Origin: Boothiomyces macroporosus
Taxonomy: Eukaryota; Chytridiomycota; Chytridiomycetes; Rhizophydiales; Terramycetaceae
Length of the DNA stretch: 64,000 bases
Reading direction: 5' to 3'
Assembly: GCA_027604185.1 (NCBI GenBank)
Contig: JADGKB010000052.1
Span: 36,254-100,253, forward strand
Shown here piece after piece: positions 25,401 through 36,414 of the stretch. The translations under genes were made by a program, and so were the position numbers. The first letter of the stretch is position 1, and each line of letters starts with the position of its first letter. Below the pieces are notes generated by a model. The model did no database searches. It saw nothing but the letters and a program-made list of their open reading frames with translations, and was not told the DNA's origin.

Positions 25401-27244
25401 TTATACTTTATTGTAGTTTTCGTAAAATAACATATATGGTTTACACCTTGCGACTTCATCCCAGTTTGTGAATCGTACTAGCGAATCACTGCAATATTGC
25501 CAGCTAACCTTTTCTCCAGAGGCAGACTGCTTGCGAATATAGGCTACATAGTGTCCGCCATTCATCGTTCCCGAATGTACTATCACTGCGTAAAGCCGGT
25601 AATTGCATGATTGTAATTGCCGACCATTCTTTTGATCACTCGGCAAAGGAGGTGCCACGAATTCGGAAATATCTATTTCTTCTTCAAAGGTGACATGATT
25701 GTTAACTTTTGAAACTTTGTTTCCTTTCTGAGAAAATCGCTTCATATGCAACACCAGCACTCTAGGTGGAGTGTACAGCATGTAGCGTTTAAATGCCCTG
25801 GTGTAAACTGTCTCAACAGATACTGAATCCTTTTCTTGAACTTGAGATTCAGCTTCGACAACCGCACCGCAAGAATCCATAGACATATCGGATGGGGTTC
25901 TGCTGATTGTGATATCGGACATTGTTTCTTCTCTTTTATCTTTGGCACAATTTTCGCATACAAAACCATTATCATTTTCTAATACTTCAATATCAAAGAA
26001 TTTAGCTACACACTGGGAAATAGTTGGATTAGAGTTAATCAGGATTGGATCAGTTTTCAATATTTTTCGTATTAGCTCTACCTTTTCCCTTGGCAAAGCC
26101 GCATTAGTGGATATACTTAATGTAGTCATTTGTTGTGTTACCGAAACGGATTCAACCTCCTTTTTCTGATTGAACAAATTTTTCTTTACTTGTCTACCCA
26201 AGGAATTCATGTAGTTTTTAAATTTTCCTTCTTCAACCTAATGTCAACAAATATTTACATTTCCAGGCATTGACAGAGAAAGATCCAGGAAATTTTCAAA
26301 AGAATAACTGATCTAATATCAAACTCAAGAATACATTTTTGCAAGTCGCACAAATGATTGTGCTGACCAGATTCCCTCCAAACACTTGATCAACGACTGT
26401 GCTTTTCCTTTCTTCAATAGAATGAGAGGTAAGTTCATCGCCACAACTTTCTTTAGAATTTTCTGGTATTTCTGATTTTTGTTCTGCTTCAATATTGCTT
26501 GGCAAATCTTGAGAACTTGGTGGAAACGCATTGTCGTTACCATCAAGAACATTTGGCTCTTTTTTAGAGCCATTCAGATCAAGTCCCAACTGTTCATTTC
26601 TAATCCCATCCAATAATCGCCGCAGCATTTCATGTGAATCTTGCTGACCATATCTTCCATATACTCCCCAACTTGTTTTTAAAATGTCAAATAATTCCTT
26701 TGGATTTACAGTTTCCTTTCTGTCCGTGTTGAGCTTTTTCATTAGCCTAAACAAAGTAATCTACGTTAATATTGAATAACTGTTAGAGTATGCTGCTCCT
26801 CTGCAGTAAATTCATGGAGGGCTTTCGTATATGCGATTGCTTGAATTACAGAGTTGAAAAAACAAGTGTTCCCCAAGTTAGATAATCCTGGCGACAAACT
26901 TAATTGCTTGGACATGTATTGAATTGCTACCTCGTTCGTTACCACTTCTGCTTCAGTTACAGCCTGCAGTTTTTGAAGGATAATTCCCTTTGCCTCCTTT
27001 ACTAAACTGTTTTCCTTTGGAATAACTTTGCATTGGATGCAATATAACTCTCTACTGCTTAGGTTGTAATAGATGGTATGTAGTGTGCAGCTATCGCAAG
27101 CAAATATCCCACAGTCAGTGCAAATCCTGGTTGCCAACTGGTCGCACTTCTAAGGTTAATTGAACTTACGCTGCAATGAAAATCAACTTTGAGGGACTTT
27201 AATTTTTTTAACTTGATGTACTCTCTGAGGTGCTTGCAGCCCAT
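25401..27244 (-). CDS. Ubiquitin-specific protease, USP16/USP45-like, 5 exons
   Basis: Deubiquitinase of 586 residues. The N-terminus (MGCKHLREY, CTDCGIFACDSC, CIQC) is a Cys/His-rich partial ZnF-UBP. The Cys box LSNLGNTCFFNSVIQAI places the catalytic Cys near residue 121. RYGQQDSHEMLRRLLD and CKNISYSFENFLDLSLSMPG match USP16/45. The His box is YRLYAVIVHSGTMNGGHYVA, and the C-terminus CKPYMLFYE is typical. Introns are 27150..27169, 26761..26780, 26313..26334 and 26238..26258. The start could lie further upstream, as the frame stays open to 27391. In animals USP16 acts on histone H2A; that role here is only inferred. Confidence 0.9.
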
Positions 27245-27570
27245 TTTTTCCCTGAAACTTTTAATGGAGCTCCAGCTTTTAAGTGTCACACGAAAATTCC
27301 TTGTGTCCATTACAAAAGATAACGCAGGGATAATCGCAACTAATTGGATCAAACGCAGATCAGTCAGGGGTGATTGGGAGTGAGGAATCACACGACGATC
27401 CGTTTGGATCTCCTTTATATGTGGCAGCTACTAAACTCGGCATTCCGCCTTTGTCTAGAATTAATCGCAGTCCAGATGCGGGTGCATATTTAAAGTTATT
27501 ATTCTGTTGAAACTGTTTCAGTTGAAACAATTAGTGTGCCACGCTGCCAGAACTTTACTTTTTTCAAAAA
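27245..27570. other. Divergent promoter between USP and ArfGAP genes
   Basis: A 326-bp gap. It contains two GTTGAAAC boxes near 27505-27528, of which gtttca-gt-tgaaac (27515..27528) forms an inverted repeat. TGAAACA is also the Ste12-type pheromone-response core, so it could be a factor site. A TATA-like catatttaaag is near 27485. Confidence 0.4.
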
Positions 27571-29026
27571 ATGTCCCACCTCTCCAAGGAGCAAATCAAC
27601 AAGGCGTTTGCCAAACTCCAGTCCAATAAATCCAACAAAGTAAAGAAGCGCTAACAGCAGATTTGTTTTGACTGTCAAGCGAAAAATCCAACCTGGTCCA
27701 CTGTTACTTTTGGTGTATATTTGTGTTTGGATTGTTCTTCAGTCCACCGGAATATGGGTGTGCATGTTACATTCGTCAGGTAAGTTTCTATTGATTCCAG
27801 GTCTGTTCAGTTGGATTCTTGGACTGTCGATCAACTGCGAGTGATGAAAGTCGGTGGAAATCAAGCTGCTCAGGAATACTTGAAAGGAACCAGTTTCAAA
27901 GATGCGAAGGCGAAATACACTTCCAGACAGATGCAGATGTACAAAGAGAGGTTGATGAAATTAGTTCAGGAAGATATTAAAAAGTATCCAAATGAATTGG
28001 TGATTGAAGGAGTGGAGTCTTCAGCGCAATTGCTTCCGGAAAAGAAGGAAGATGATTTCTTTTCTGACTGGGATGTCAATCCAGCAATTAAAAAGGTAGT
28101 AGCACAGCCTGCTCCTGTCCAAGCAAACGTTCAATCAGTCTCATCTTTTGGATTCACTCCAGCTCCAGCACAAAAAATACCTACTCCAGTCCCGATTCAA
28201 CCTGCTGCACCAGTTGCAGTTCCTATGACCACGACAGCACCAGCTCCATTTAGGAAAAAAACTGGAGCAAAGAAAGTTAGCAAAGTCATTGATTTTGAAG
28301 AAGCAGCAAGAAACGCTGAGATTGAAGCAGAAAGAGTTGCTGCAAGCAAAAAGCAAATGGAAGCGGCCCAAGTGAAAGGCGAGCCTGCTTTTGGAAATAT
28401 GAATTCATTTTCTAGTAGATTAGCCTATCAGGATAAAACTGAAACCAGGGATGAAGTACAAGCAGTCAACCAAAGCTTCAAAAAGTTTGGGTTCGGGTTC
28501 GATCCTACGAATGCTGCCGCCACTCCTCAAGTTGAAGCTATCGGACATAAGAGTGTAGGGGCAACTGCAAAACCAACAGGATTTGGTGGATTCGGATCAG
28601 GTTTTGGAAGCGTACCTAGCCAGCCAGAACCTACTGACACTGCAAATCGATTTGCGAATGCAAAATCAATATCCTCTGATCAATATTTCAACCGTGGCTC
28701 CTTTGATCCTGATGCAAAGTACATATTACCTAATAATAGTTCTGAAGCAAAGGAAAGATTAAAGAATATGGAAGGAAGAACTGGATTTGGATCTGATGCA
28801 TACTATGGAAGAGAACAAAGTAACCAAGAAAGAAGACCAAGCTATGATAATGTTCTTAGTGTAGTGCAAGAAGGAGCAGCTGAATTCGCTAGTAAATTTG
28901 CTGGTCAAGCTCAAGAAGACTACGAGTCAATCAAGAAATTGGTAACTGTAGGTGGAAGTAAGCTTGGCGACTTTTTGAGTGATATTCAGGTAAGACGAAA
29001 CTAATTTTTAGTCAAGATATAGTTAA
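27571..29026 (+). CDS. GLO3: Arf GTPase-activating protein, ArfGAP2/3 (Glo3) type, 4 exons
   Basis: Stimulates GTP hydrolysis on Arf1 in COPI vesicle traffic at the Golgi. Exons are 27571..27639, 27658..27779, 27801..28989 and 29012..29026, giving 464 residues. The ArfGAP zinc finger is [21 protein letters not shown] then [19 protein letters not shown], with the arginine finger in [18 protein letters not shown] and [14 protein letters not shown] are of the Glo3 repeat type seen in ArfGAP2/3. The last exon encodes only SRYS and stop; joining it by the 22-nt intron gives the C-terminus SDIQSRYS, similar to family members. Introns are 18, 21 and 22 nt. The gene converges on the NSUN gene with 32 bp between stops. 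Confidence 0.93.
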
Positions 29027-29058
29027 AGCAAAGTTATCATTTAAATAAATACTATAAA

Positions 29059-30187
29059 TTACAGTTTTCTTATTTTCGCTATGAATAGTCCGCTCGTTCT
29101 AGAGGCAGTAGGAGAGAAGCGTAGGCAATTCTTTATGCGATCATCATAGCCCTCCCTCATCTTCAATGGTGCTACTGGATACCTTTCCGAACCAGCTATT
29201 TGGACGCAATCGGCATCTTTATTTTCCTGCAGAAACCAATTCAGAATATCTTCATTTTGCTTTGGAGAGAAACTGCAAGTGCTATATACCAAGATGCCGT
29301 TCTTTTTGAGCAAGTTGTAACCTGAATTAGAAAAATATAACCATTCTGCAACAGAGAACGTTGTAGCGTTTGCAGCCCAGTTAATCGCTCAGGATTGAGA
29401 AACTGTTCTTGGAACCCTTGCCAGCCATTATCAAAGTATTTTTGCATGTGGGCTATTGATCCGTCGTGTGTGCATTCTGCATCAACAATAACTTTGTCAT
29501 ATAGATATCCTTTTATCTGAGGATCATTCCTAATCAGGCGAGTGGCATGGAATGGCTTTAAAGACTGCGCTAATCGCTGTTTTTTAAGCTCCTTATTTGG
29601 TTTCACTTCCGTCGATTCATCTTCTGGATTTTTTCTCTTCTTGAGTTCAGAGTGTAGTACTTTAGAGCCAACTCTGGTAGGCGCTGGCACATTGAAAGTC
29701 GTACCGTCCGCCAAGAATACTCTTGCTCTTCCTAACTTGTATTTTTGAATAAGGCTTTTGCAAGTGTATAACCTCTCCTTTGAAATATCAACTCCTGTAA
29801 CAGTACCGGTGCCATTTTCTCCTAGCAAATCCGCTAAATAACAGAGCTTTGATCCTGGGGCACAACTAGGGTTATCACAAGTTACCAGATATCCAAAATG
29901 TGATCGTCTGGTTCAACGTCAAGCGCTCTTGCGGCAATTCCAGATGTAACGTCCAATCCATATAATAATCCGGCTTTGTATACTTCTAACGATGCTATGT
30001 TTGTATTGGAAGAAGTTTGATAGAATTCCTCAAACCAGTCTACTGGTTGGTAGTCAATGCTAAGTAGCGATTCAACGTCCGGCTTCTTGAGGCGGAAATA
30101 TCGAGGGATTTCCTTGTACGAATATTCCTTCATTTCTATTTCATTTTCCTTCAAGAAATCCAGGAAATAACTTGGAAAATCCGTCAT
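29059..30187 (-). CDS. NOL1/NOP2/SUN-family RNA m5C methyltransferase, 3 exons
   Basis: SAM-dependent RNA cytosine-5 methyltransferase of 362 residues. The SAM-binding motif CCAPGSKLCYLADLL is split by the first intron (29866..29885), and the second intron is 29322..29341. GTVTGVDISKERL, YSTCSFSPKQNEDIL (the catalytic TCS motif VI) and VIVDAECTHDGS (motif IV) are present. Motif IV normally reads DxPC; here it is DAEC, with Glu replacing Pro, while the Cys is kept. An N-terminal pre-domain of about 110 residues precedes the fold. RNA target unknown. The start codon at 30187 follows the downstream stop of the DMAC1-like gene on the same strand. Confidence 0.88.
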
Positions 30188-30231
30188 GGATAGAAAATAG
30201 GAAAAAAATTACGAGTATATATTGAATATGG

Positions 30232-30449
30232 TTACATGAGTGCCCGATATACTCCCATGGTAGTGAATGCTATTATTAGACTTGAGTTACCTATACCAAG
30301 CCCAATTACAGTTGCTCTGTGTGCTCCTTTGAATTTCCTCGCTTCATAAAACAGATAACCTCCGGCTCCTGCGATTAATCCGAATTACCCACTCCAAACC
30401 CTGTGCCAACTATCCTGCAGCCCAGACAATCTTTTTTACTTTCTTCCAT
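30232..30449 (-). CDS. DMAC1: DMAC1/TMEM261-like small membrane protein (DUF4536 type), 3 exons
   Basis: A 58-residue product too short for ordinary ORF calling. It reads MEESKKDCLGCRIVGTGFGV, then a glycine-rich helix ending AGGYLFYEARKFKG, then a second hydrophobic helix VIGLGIAFTTMGVYRALM. The CxxC followed by two short membrane helices matches the DMAC1/TMEM261 family, which helps assemble the distal arm of mitochondrial complex I in animals. Introns are 30369..30388 (20 nt) and 30270..30290 (21 nt, stopless and in frame). The start codon is only 9 bp from the divergent F-box start. Confidence 0.7.
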
Positions 30450-30458
30450 TTTTTCCAA

Positions 30459-32016
30459 ATGACTCAAACCGCCAACTGCGATCCAACCGCATTACTACCA
30501 TATGAAATCATAGTCAATATATTACTTTACTTGCCTTCGATATCGCACTTGAAGCTGGTCAGCAAATCTTTCCGGAATGTGATTAATAGCGATACATTAT
30601 GGAGCTTAGTTTTGCAAAGGGAAAATATGTACAAAGGAAAGAGGATAATCAAGCTGTCAAAGGAATTTATCAAGCTTTCTCAATGTCCCCAGGAGATGTA
30701 CAAGGAGCTCTGTCTGTTGTCTGCAAAATATCCGAATCCACCAGATTTAATTGACGTTGGAATAGAGGAATCTACTAGGGATCATACCAGTCAAAGTATC
30801 GAGCAGACTATCGATGGGCGGCAAACTACATTTTGGTCGTCAAAAGGTTCAGGGATGGATGTTGACGAGTATCTGGAGTACAAGTTGGTGGCTCGAAGTT
30901 TGATCACTTCCATAGAGGTTAAACCATTCTTGGCTCAGTTTCAAAGAGGACTGCCATGTTATGCCCCAAGAGGGATATCATTTTCAATTGGGAATGCGCA
31001 AAATGAAATCTATTACCATTCTCCCAAATATCCAATTATAAATACAAATGGTAAGCCATTCTGATTGTAGAATCGCAAGTATTTAGGATAGATCCCCAGA
31101 TTGGAAAATATCTCCGGATCAATCTGATTGGAAAAGTGCAAACTCAGCCGATTGACGATTTGTACTACACCTGCCTCGAAAAAGTAGAGATCCTGGGTAT
31201 TCCTATATGCAAAAGTATATTCTACCAGTACCAGGAATTGCGCAATGTCTTTGAAATTTGGGCAAATACAAAGAATTTATCGGTGAACGATGATGATTAC
31301 AACTTTAGCAATGAAGAGCTGGAAATGGAAGAGCGGCTTTATGAGGCCTGTTTGGAGCTGCTAAAAGAAGAAGAGTTTGATAAAGTTCTTTCTAATATGC
31401 TCACAACCAAAAAGACAAACGCCATTGTTCGCTCAAAAAAATTCATTGGGTTGTACGAGTCTGCTGCTGAAAATAATGCTGCTGCTTGCGAGGAATTTTT
31501 CAATTACACTATCAGCAAAATCAACAGTAGAGAGCAGTTAACTCTTGCTGAAGCATTATATGTGGGAAAGCTCTCTATCAGGTTTAACGAATACAGAGTG
31601 TTAATAGCGGGTATTCAACGACCAGTGGTACACTTTTGTTGATATAGATTGAATGTACCCTAGAACTTGGAATGCTATTTGAAGAATCTAACCCACAAGT
31701 TGCCTATGTAATATACAGAGTGGGGGGAGTATCAAACAAAGAGTTTGAAATGCTTTTAAAACTGAAAAGGTACGATGAAGCAGCAGTGTTCATTTATGAA
31801 AGATTTGAAAACACTTTAATGCATATAGAGGTTGAAAGAGTCGTTCGAATAGCTGGTATACAGGTGGCTTCCAAAGTAGCAAAGACTCTTCTTACATTTG
31901 AACACTTTCCCGATCACATAGTTGAATCTATTATGCAGGTTTTCCACCATGATAATATCCATACTCTCTCTCAGCGTTTGCATGAATTAAGTACTACCCC
32001 GGCAGAACAGGAATAA
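30459..32016 (+). CDS. F-box protein, plant At4g00755-like, 3 exons
   Basis: A 505-residue protein, with exons 30459..31050, 31071..31627 and 31648..32016. The N-terminal F-box LLPYEIIVNILLYLPSISHL with VINSDTLWSLVL suggests a substrate receptor of an SCF ubiquitin ligase. The middle part (about 110-260) contains WSSKGSGMDVDEYLEYKLV and VKPFLAQFQRGLPCYAPRG, a beta-rich region seen in the plant F-box protein At4g00755 and relatives. The C-terminal half is helical. Both introns are 20 nt. Substrates unknown. The stop is 14 bp from the convergent JmjC gene stop. Confidence 0.8.
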
Positions 32017-32030
32017 AATGCTATATTGCT

Positions 32031-33335
32031 TTATTGATCTTCCAATTCATCTTCTTCCTCTTCACCTTGAATAATATCCAAAATTGGATTCAATCTAGAT
32101 TCCCTCCAAAAGTCATCAGTGTATGGATTTTCAGGATTATCTGTAGTTGGGGGCGCTAACCAGTAATTTAAAGCAACATGTGGTTCATTCCCAAATGAAG
32201 TTACTTCATGAAACCAACCTGGGTTATTACAATTTACTTGCTGGTAGGTACAGTGTTTCTCCTTCTTTCAATTCAACAACCACTTTGGTTGCTTTTGAAA
32301 TTAAAGGAAATTCCTTGGATTCTTTCCCTTCCAATACTGCTACTGGCACCCTGCTAAATGATGGTGGATTATCGCTTTCTTGTATTTTTTGCTTTTTGTT
32401 TGAAGAGTCTGTGGAAAGAGTCCTTTTATTTCCCTTTTCATCGTATTCTTCCATGTCCATTGCCAGACCACCTTCGATTTGAAACATTTCGTCCATCAAC
32501 TTGAATTAAATCAAGATACCTCTTCCAACTTTTTTTCCAACTCTTCTTTATCTTCCTCTGGAGCATTTTCTAATTCAAATTCCGCTTGTTCTACTTTCCA
32601 TCTAGCAATATCGCTCAAGTAGGCTCCATCAGCACGTACTTTTTCTCCATTGGCATATTCAATCAAACCGTTCGGAAATACTCTAGAAATAGTTCCAGTA
32701 GTATACATCTTGTCTGCATCTTTAGGGGAAAACAAGGTAAACCGCTTCTTTCCTTGTTTTAAGCAATAGAAATTGTCGTGAAAGTCATGATGAAGCCCAG
32801 TACTAGTACCTTTTTCTGAAGCCATGCCAATCCACAAATTGATTTGAAAGAGAATCAGACCACTGAATATTTCAAGAGAGTAAGGGATATCTGGAAGCAT
32901 CGAATCAAGTGGTGGGGCAGCAAATGATTTAATCAATTGAGATTCAGCCTCAACTTCTTCCGCATCCGGTTCACTATCTGATTCAATATCTTCTTCCTCA
33001 TCAATATCTTCTTCTTCATATTGAGTGGTGAGATACAAATTTCCTTTTGGTAATTCATCCACAAATTCCGAGAATTTCATTTTTATTCTTGTATTTCCAT
33101 GTCCAAAAGTTCCATCTTTCTTCTTTTCTACTTGTACTACTTTGTCTCCGCATGATTCATTCAGATTATCGAGAGTAAGCCAGTCTAAATCAGCTGGAAA
33201 ACCGGTAAGAATACAAGGAGTTCTAGTCTTTATGAATTTTTCAAAGAATTCCAGCGGATCAATGCTGACATCTACTTTGGGGATTTTCCAATTTGGTGTT
33301 GGGTGGAATCCTGTGTATTCGATTTTCATTTTCAT
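32031..33335 (-). CDS. JmjC-domain dioxygenase (cupin-8 type), 3 exons
   Basis: Predicted Fe(II)/2-oxoglutarate-dependent hydroxylase of 421 residues. The N-terminal DPLEFFEKFIKTRTPCILTG is typical of JMJD5/JMJD7-like proteins. The metal-binding motif is GLHHDFHDNFYCLKQGKKRF (HxD within HHD), followed by TLFSPKDADKMY. The distal His lies in YLPASWFHEVTS, formed across the second intron. An acidic stretch (about 110-135) and a charged insertion with a KKQK cluster interrupt the fold. Introns are 32500..32519 and 32219..32237. It may hydroxylate a protein or nucleic-acid substrate; no histone-reader domains are present. Confidence 0.87.
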
Positions 33336-33490
33336 TTTTTTTGGAGAACAAATTCAACTCTCGATAATATCTTTACATGGTTAATGATTCCTAGAAATTA
33401 CTGGGGTTTGTAGTTTACAAAAAATATAATATTACTGGATTTTAAATCCAAAAGATTTTTAAGCAATTTTAGTCATGTGAAACTTTCTCC

Positions 33491-33805
33491 ATGTCCTTCA
33501 ATCCACTGGACAGAAGTCCTACTTTGAAAAAAATAGAGAGGGACATTACACCATTCAGAAGAGATGAGTTATTTAAAATAGCGCTGGCTGATGAAAAGCC
33601 TGCCAAACCGTTACCCAGTGCATGCTGTGGAAGCTCCTGCGATCCATGTGTGTTGACGGTATATGCACAAGAACTAAAGATATGGAAGGAATGCCATCAT
33701 GAAAAGTGGAATAAAATACAACCAGAAACCGAAAATAATACAGAAAAGGATAATGTAAACTCTGGGAATTGGAATATATTAAATTCAATAAAATTGGACT
33801 GGTAA
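33491..33805 (+). CDS. OXLD1: Oxidoreductase-like (OXLD1-type) small protein
   Basis: A 104-residue single-exon protein with the family core KPLPSACCGSSCDPCVLTVY followed by AQELKIWKE. This is the Cys-rich 'oxidoreductase-like' domain found at the N-terminus of fungal proteins and in animal OXLD1. The N-terminus is short and not clearly a presequence. The function of the family is unknown; mitochondrial location is known for some members. The stop codon abuts, with no gap, the stop of the convergent mitoribosomal protein gene. An E-box-like tcatgtga lies just upstream of the ATG. Confidence 0.83.
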   Translation: MSFNPLDRSPTLKKIERDITPFRRDELFKIALADEKPAKPLPSACCGSSCDPCVLTVYAQELKIWKECHHEKWNKIQPETENNTEKDNVNSGNWNILNSIKLDW

Positions 33806-34129
33806 CTATAATTTACCGCTGGCTTCAATTAATTTGTTGTAGATTTGAGTAGTGGTTTTACAGTCGCTAATCCCCAATTCTACGGTCTCTGTTCCTTGAA
33901 TTTCTACCTTGCACTGCTCTCCATATTCAGTGACAAACTTGATATCTCTATTATTGTCATATATTCTTGGTAATTCGTTTACATAAAAGGAGGAAATTGG
34001 ACCGAGTAATTTGCAAGTCTCTTTTCCGAAAACAACTTTAATTTGTTTAATCATTGGTAGTTTCTGGAGTCCATTTCCTGCTTTTAAATTTGCTTGTAGA
34101 GCTCTGTATCCAAATGCTGCGATTGACAT
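33806..34129 (-). CDS. Mitochondrial ribosomal protein with L51/S25/CI-B8 domain
   Basis: A 107-residue single-exon protein. KQIKVVFGKETCKLLGPI followed by FYVNELPRIYDNNRDIKFVT and a thioredoxin-like C-terminal half fit the L51/S25/CI-B8 family. This family includes mS25, mL43/Mrp49 and the complex I subunit NDUFA2. The LPRIYDNN segment is closest to mS25/Mrp49-type proteins. The exact orthologue is uncertain. Confidence 0.6.
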   Translation of the reverse strand: MSIAAFGYRALQANLKAGNGLQKLPMIKQIKVVFGKETCKLLGPISSFYVNELPRIYDNNRDIKFVTEYGEQCKVEIQGTETVELGISDCKTTTQIYNKLIEASGKL

Positions 34130-34357
34130 TTTGTAAAAAAAATAATTTGTAATCGAGTTAGAGTTTACCCAATAGATATGATGCTACTTGCTTGGTGGAA
34201 ATGGATTAATTCAAGTGAATTTATCCTATCCAGTAGTAAATAGAATTTGCAGATTTTATTTAAATTCACAGATTCAACAGATAATACGACTAATGCCCTA
34301 GAGAGATATAATCCGTTTCCTGATAATATTTTTATTAAGAGATTTTAAATTACTTTA

Positions 34358-35499
34358 ATGTCCGCAAATTATTTTCTCTTCTGGACTAAATCTATGAATC
34401 AAAACAAACTTATCGAAACTTCATTTCAAATATACTTTTTCTTTCAAGTATTCAAAAAGTACATTGAAATACCAGACTTTACTCCAATGGATCTGGAAAT
34501 GGCGATATTTGGAAAAGTACTGGCGACTGATTATCAAATGGAAGACAAGAAGAAGGAACAAGAAAAAGGAAGTGACGATAATCCGGCTACAGACTGGATC
34601 GAAAATAGAGAGTTGCAGGATTCATTATTGGAACAGTTGATAGAAGCGCTATTACCATTAATTAGCCCGCAAAAGAAATACAACTACCAAACTTGGCCGT
34701 ATATGTTAAAGAAAGCTATTGATCTGAACTTGCATGATTTCTATCAGAATGAGAATCCACTCAAAGTAACGTACTCGATGAAATTTGACAATATTCAACG
34801 GAATGAACATCCATTTTATATCCTTCCTTCATCAGATAAACTCCAAATTCTCAATTATCTATGCATGTGGAGTTTAAGCGAAGGGCAAATTAAACAGGCA
34901 ATCAACGAAGCAGCAACTAAAAAGGAAGCATCGTTATTGGCAAGTTCAAGCTAACTGTAGAGGGGCAGTCCTTGCGGCTATGATAGAAACAAAAACAAAA
35001 TTTGGCATGTTGGTCAAACTGCGAGATTATATTTCCAAAACAAGACCAAATGGTCCATTATATCTTCTACTATTGAAGAACTTGAATTATACGCGGAGCA
35101 CTTATGGCCAATTGGACCAGAAGGTTACTCTATTTAACATAGGCTTTTTAAAAGCCCATATCAATACAAATATAATCATACCCCTGAAAGAAAAGAGAGA
35201 AAAAGATTTGTTGGAAAAGAAACTGGAAAAAGAACGTCAAGAAAAAAGAGAAGAAATGAAGAGATTGAAATTGGAACGGTTGAGGAAAAGAGGTGAACTC
35301 AATTTGAGTTATGAAATGGGTACTAGGAAGAGATCAAAGCAAACTAATTTCAAAGCTTACTTTGCAAGTGAAAGTGAAAGCGAAGATGATTATGTACCGC
35401 GAAGAAAAGTAATTGAGATGTCAGATAGTGAAAACGGTAAGTTATGCTAACTCAGATAAAGAAAACGAATCGGATAATATGGATCCCTTACTAGCGTAA
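34358..35499 (+). CDS. DDT-domain-like nuclear protein with charged tail, 3 exons
   Basis: A 364-residue protein, with exons 34358..34932, 34961..35436 and 35456..35499. Residues 28-55 (IYFFFQVFKKYIEIPDFTPM, then DLEMAIFG) match the start of a DDT domain, a helical module of ISWI-type remodelling and RSF1/CECR2-like subunits. SSDKLQILNYLCMWSLSEGQ is a WHIM-like segment. The tail is a long basic coiled coil (KEKREKDLLEKKLEKERQEK) with acidic patches. A chromatin-remodelling accessory subunit is likely. The first intron (34933..34960) is 28 nt with a GTTATT donor, longer than usual, but it is the join that preserves frame; the second is 19 nt. Confidence 0.65.
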
Positions 35500-35619
35500 T
35501 AAATACTGTGAGAATGACTGATTTTGTTTAATTTCAAGGTATTAGTATGCCAGCAAAACATACATCAGCAAATTGTTTGATTCACGAGTAACCAAAGTAT
35601 TTGACAATTAGAAACTCTT

Positions 35620-35829
35620 TTATTCACAAATGTTGTTACATTCTTTGCATTTCTTTACTTCAAAAGTTCTGGGTCCAACAGGAGAAATGCAGCAGGTTAA
35701 TATCCCTAAAAAACAAAGTAATGGAGCTACTTTTTTCCTCTTTTCTTCATCTCTACCTATAGCATATTCTGTTTCTCTTTGACAATGTTTACAAAAAGTA
35801 GTAGCTGGTTTGGTTGAAGGAAAATCAGA
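35620..35829 (-). pseudogene. LITAF-like zinc-ribbon fragment, start not found
   Basis: An open minus-strand frame of about 65 codons reads FCKHCQRETEYAIG, then a hydrophobic stretch APLLCFLGILTCCIS, then FEVKKCKECNNICE and a stop. The CxxC-hydrophobic-CxxC arrangement resembles the membrane-inserted LITAF/SIMPLE domain. A stop lies just upstream in frame and I could not find a start exon or a convincing intron. It may be a broken copy, a gene with an unusual 5' end, or chance. Confidence 0.35.
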
Positions 35830-35880
35830 TTAGAGTGTAGAGCTTCAATCATTGTAGACCTTGTGTTCTGACAGTCTAAA

Positions 35881-36167
35881 ATGTCGTTTCTTTTGAATGT
35901 TCTGCACAACGAACAACCTAATCACGTTGCTAGCCCTGTCTAATGATCAGACTCTTCCAGTACCCAGAATTGAAGGTTCTAAAGATAAGAATCAAGACCC
36001 TAACGTAATTACGCAACTTGCTCGTTTATATTCAACGAAACTCAAATAGGTATTTAGCTATAGTGTCTGCGAGTGCTACAGAGCAGAACTGGCAGAATCC
36101 AATTTGCCCGGTGAATGCCAAGACACTTGAGAGACTCCAACTCAGCAAACCAAATGTCAATGCTTAA
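35881..36167 (+). CDS. Possible small gene of unknown function, 3 exons
   Basis: A tentative 73-residue model with exons 35881..35925, 35951..36023 and 36064..36167, and introns of 25 and 40 nt. The product starts MSFLLNVLHNEQPNHTLPVP and ends NWQNPICPVNAKTLERLQLS KPNVNA. The last exon is the most protein-like part. I do not recognise a family. The joins keep frame but use weak donors (GTTGCT, GTTTAT), so the model is a suggestion only. Confidence 0.3.
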
Positions 36168-36186
36168 TTCTAAAAACTCTAGCATC

Positions 36187-36200
36187 TAGGGTTAGGGTTA
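36187..36200. repeat. Interstitial telomere-like TAGGGTTAGGGTTA
   Basis: Two and a third copies of the TTAGGG telomere hexamer, isolated in the 247-bp gap between the small putative gene and SPAG8. This could be a Reb1/Tbf1-type binding site, a healed break, or chance. Confidence 0.4.
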
Positions 36201-36414
36201 CTCAGTATAAAAATTTTTTTAACGTGAAAGCAAGTTATCCAACCAATTCTAAAAAATCGATGATGATCGGAATGTAAAAGTTCAGCCCGTCTTCTTGTAC
36301 GAGAGGTCTGTGGTTCGAAATACTTTATAATTGCACACCTTTCCATCACCTTGTTACATGTAAAGATGCATTCTACAATCTGAGGTTTTGAATTGGTTGA
36401 ACAGAGTTTTCTAG

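Noticed and set aside
36290..36335. A tRNA or rRNA fragment (gtacgagagg and ggttcgaaa)
   Set aside because: The flanks do not fold into a cloverleaf, the B-box is incomplete, and the match to the LSU rRNA loop is only ten bases.
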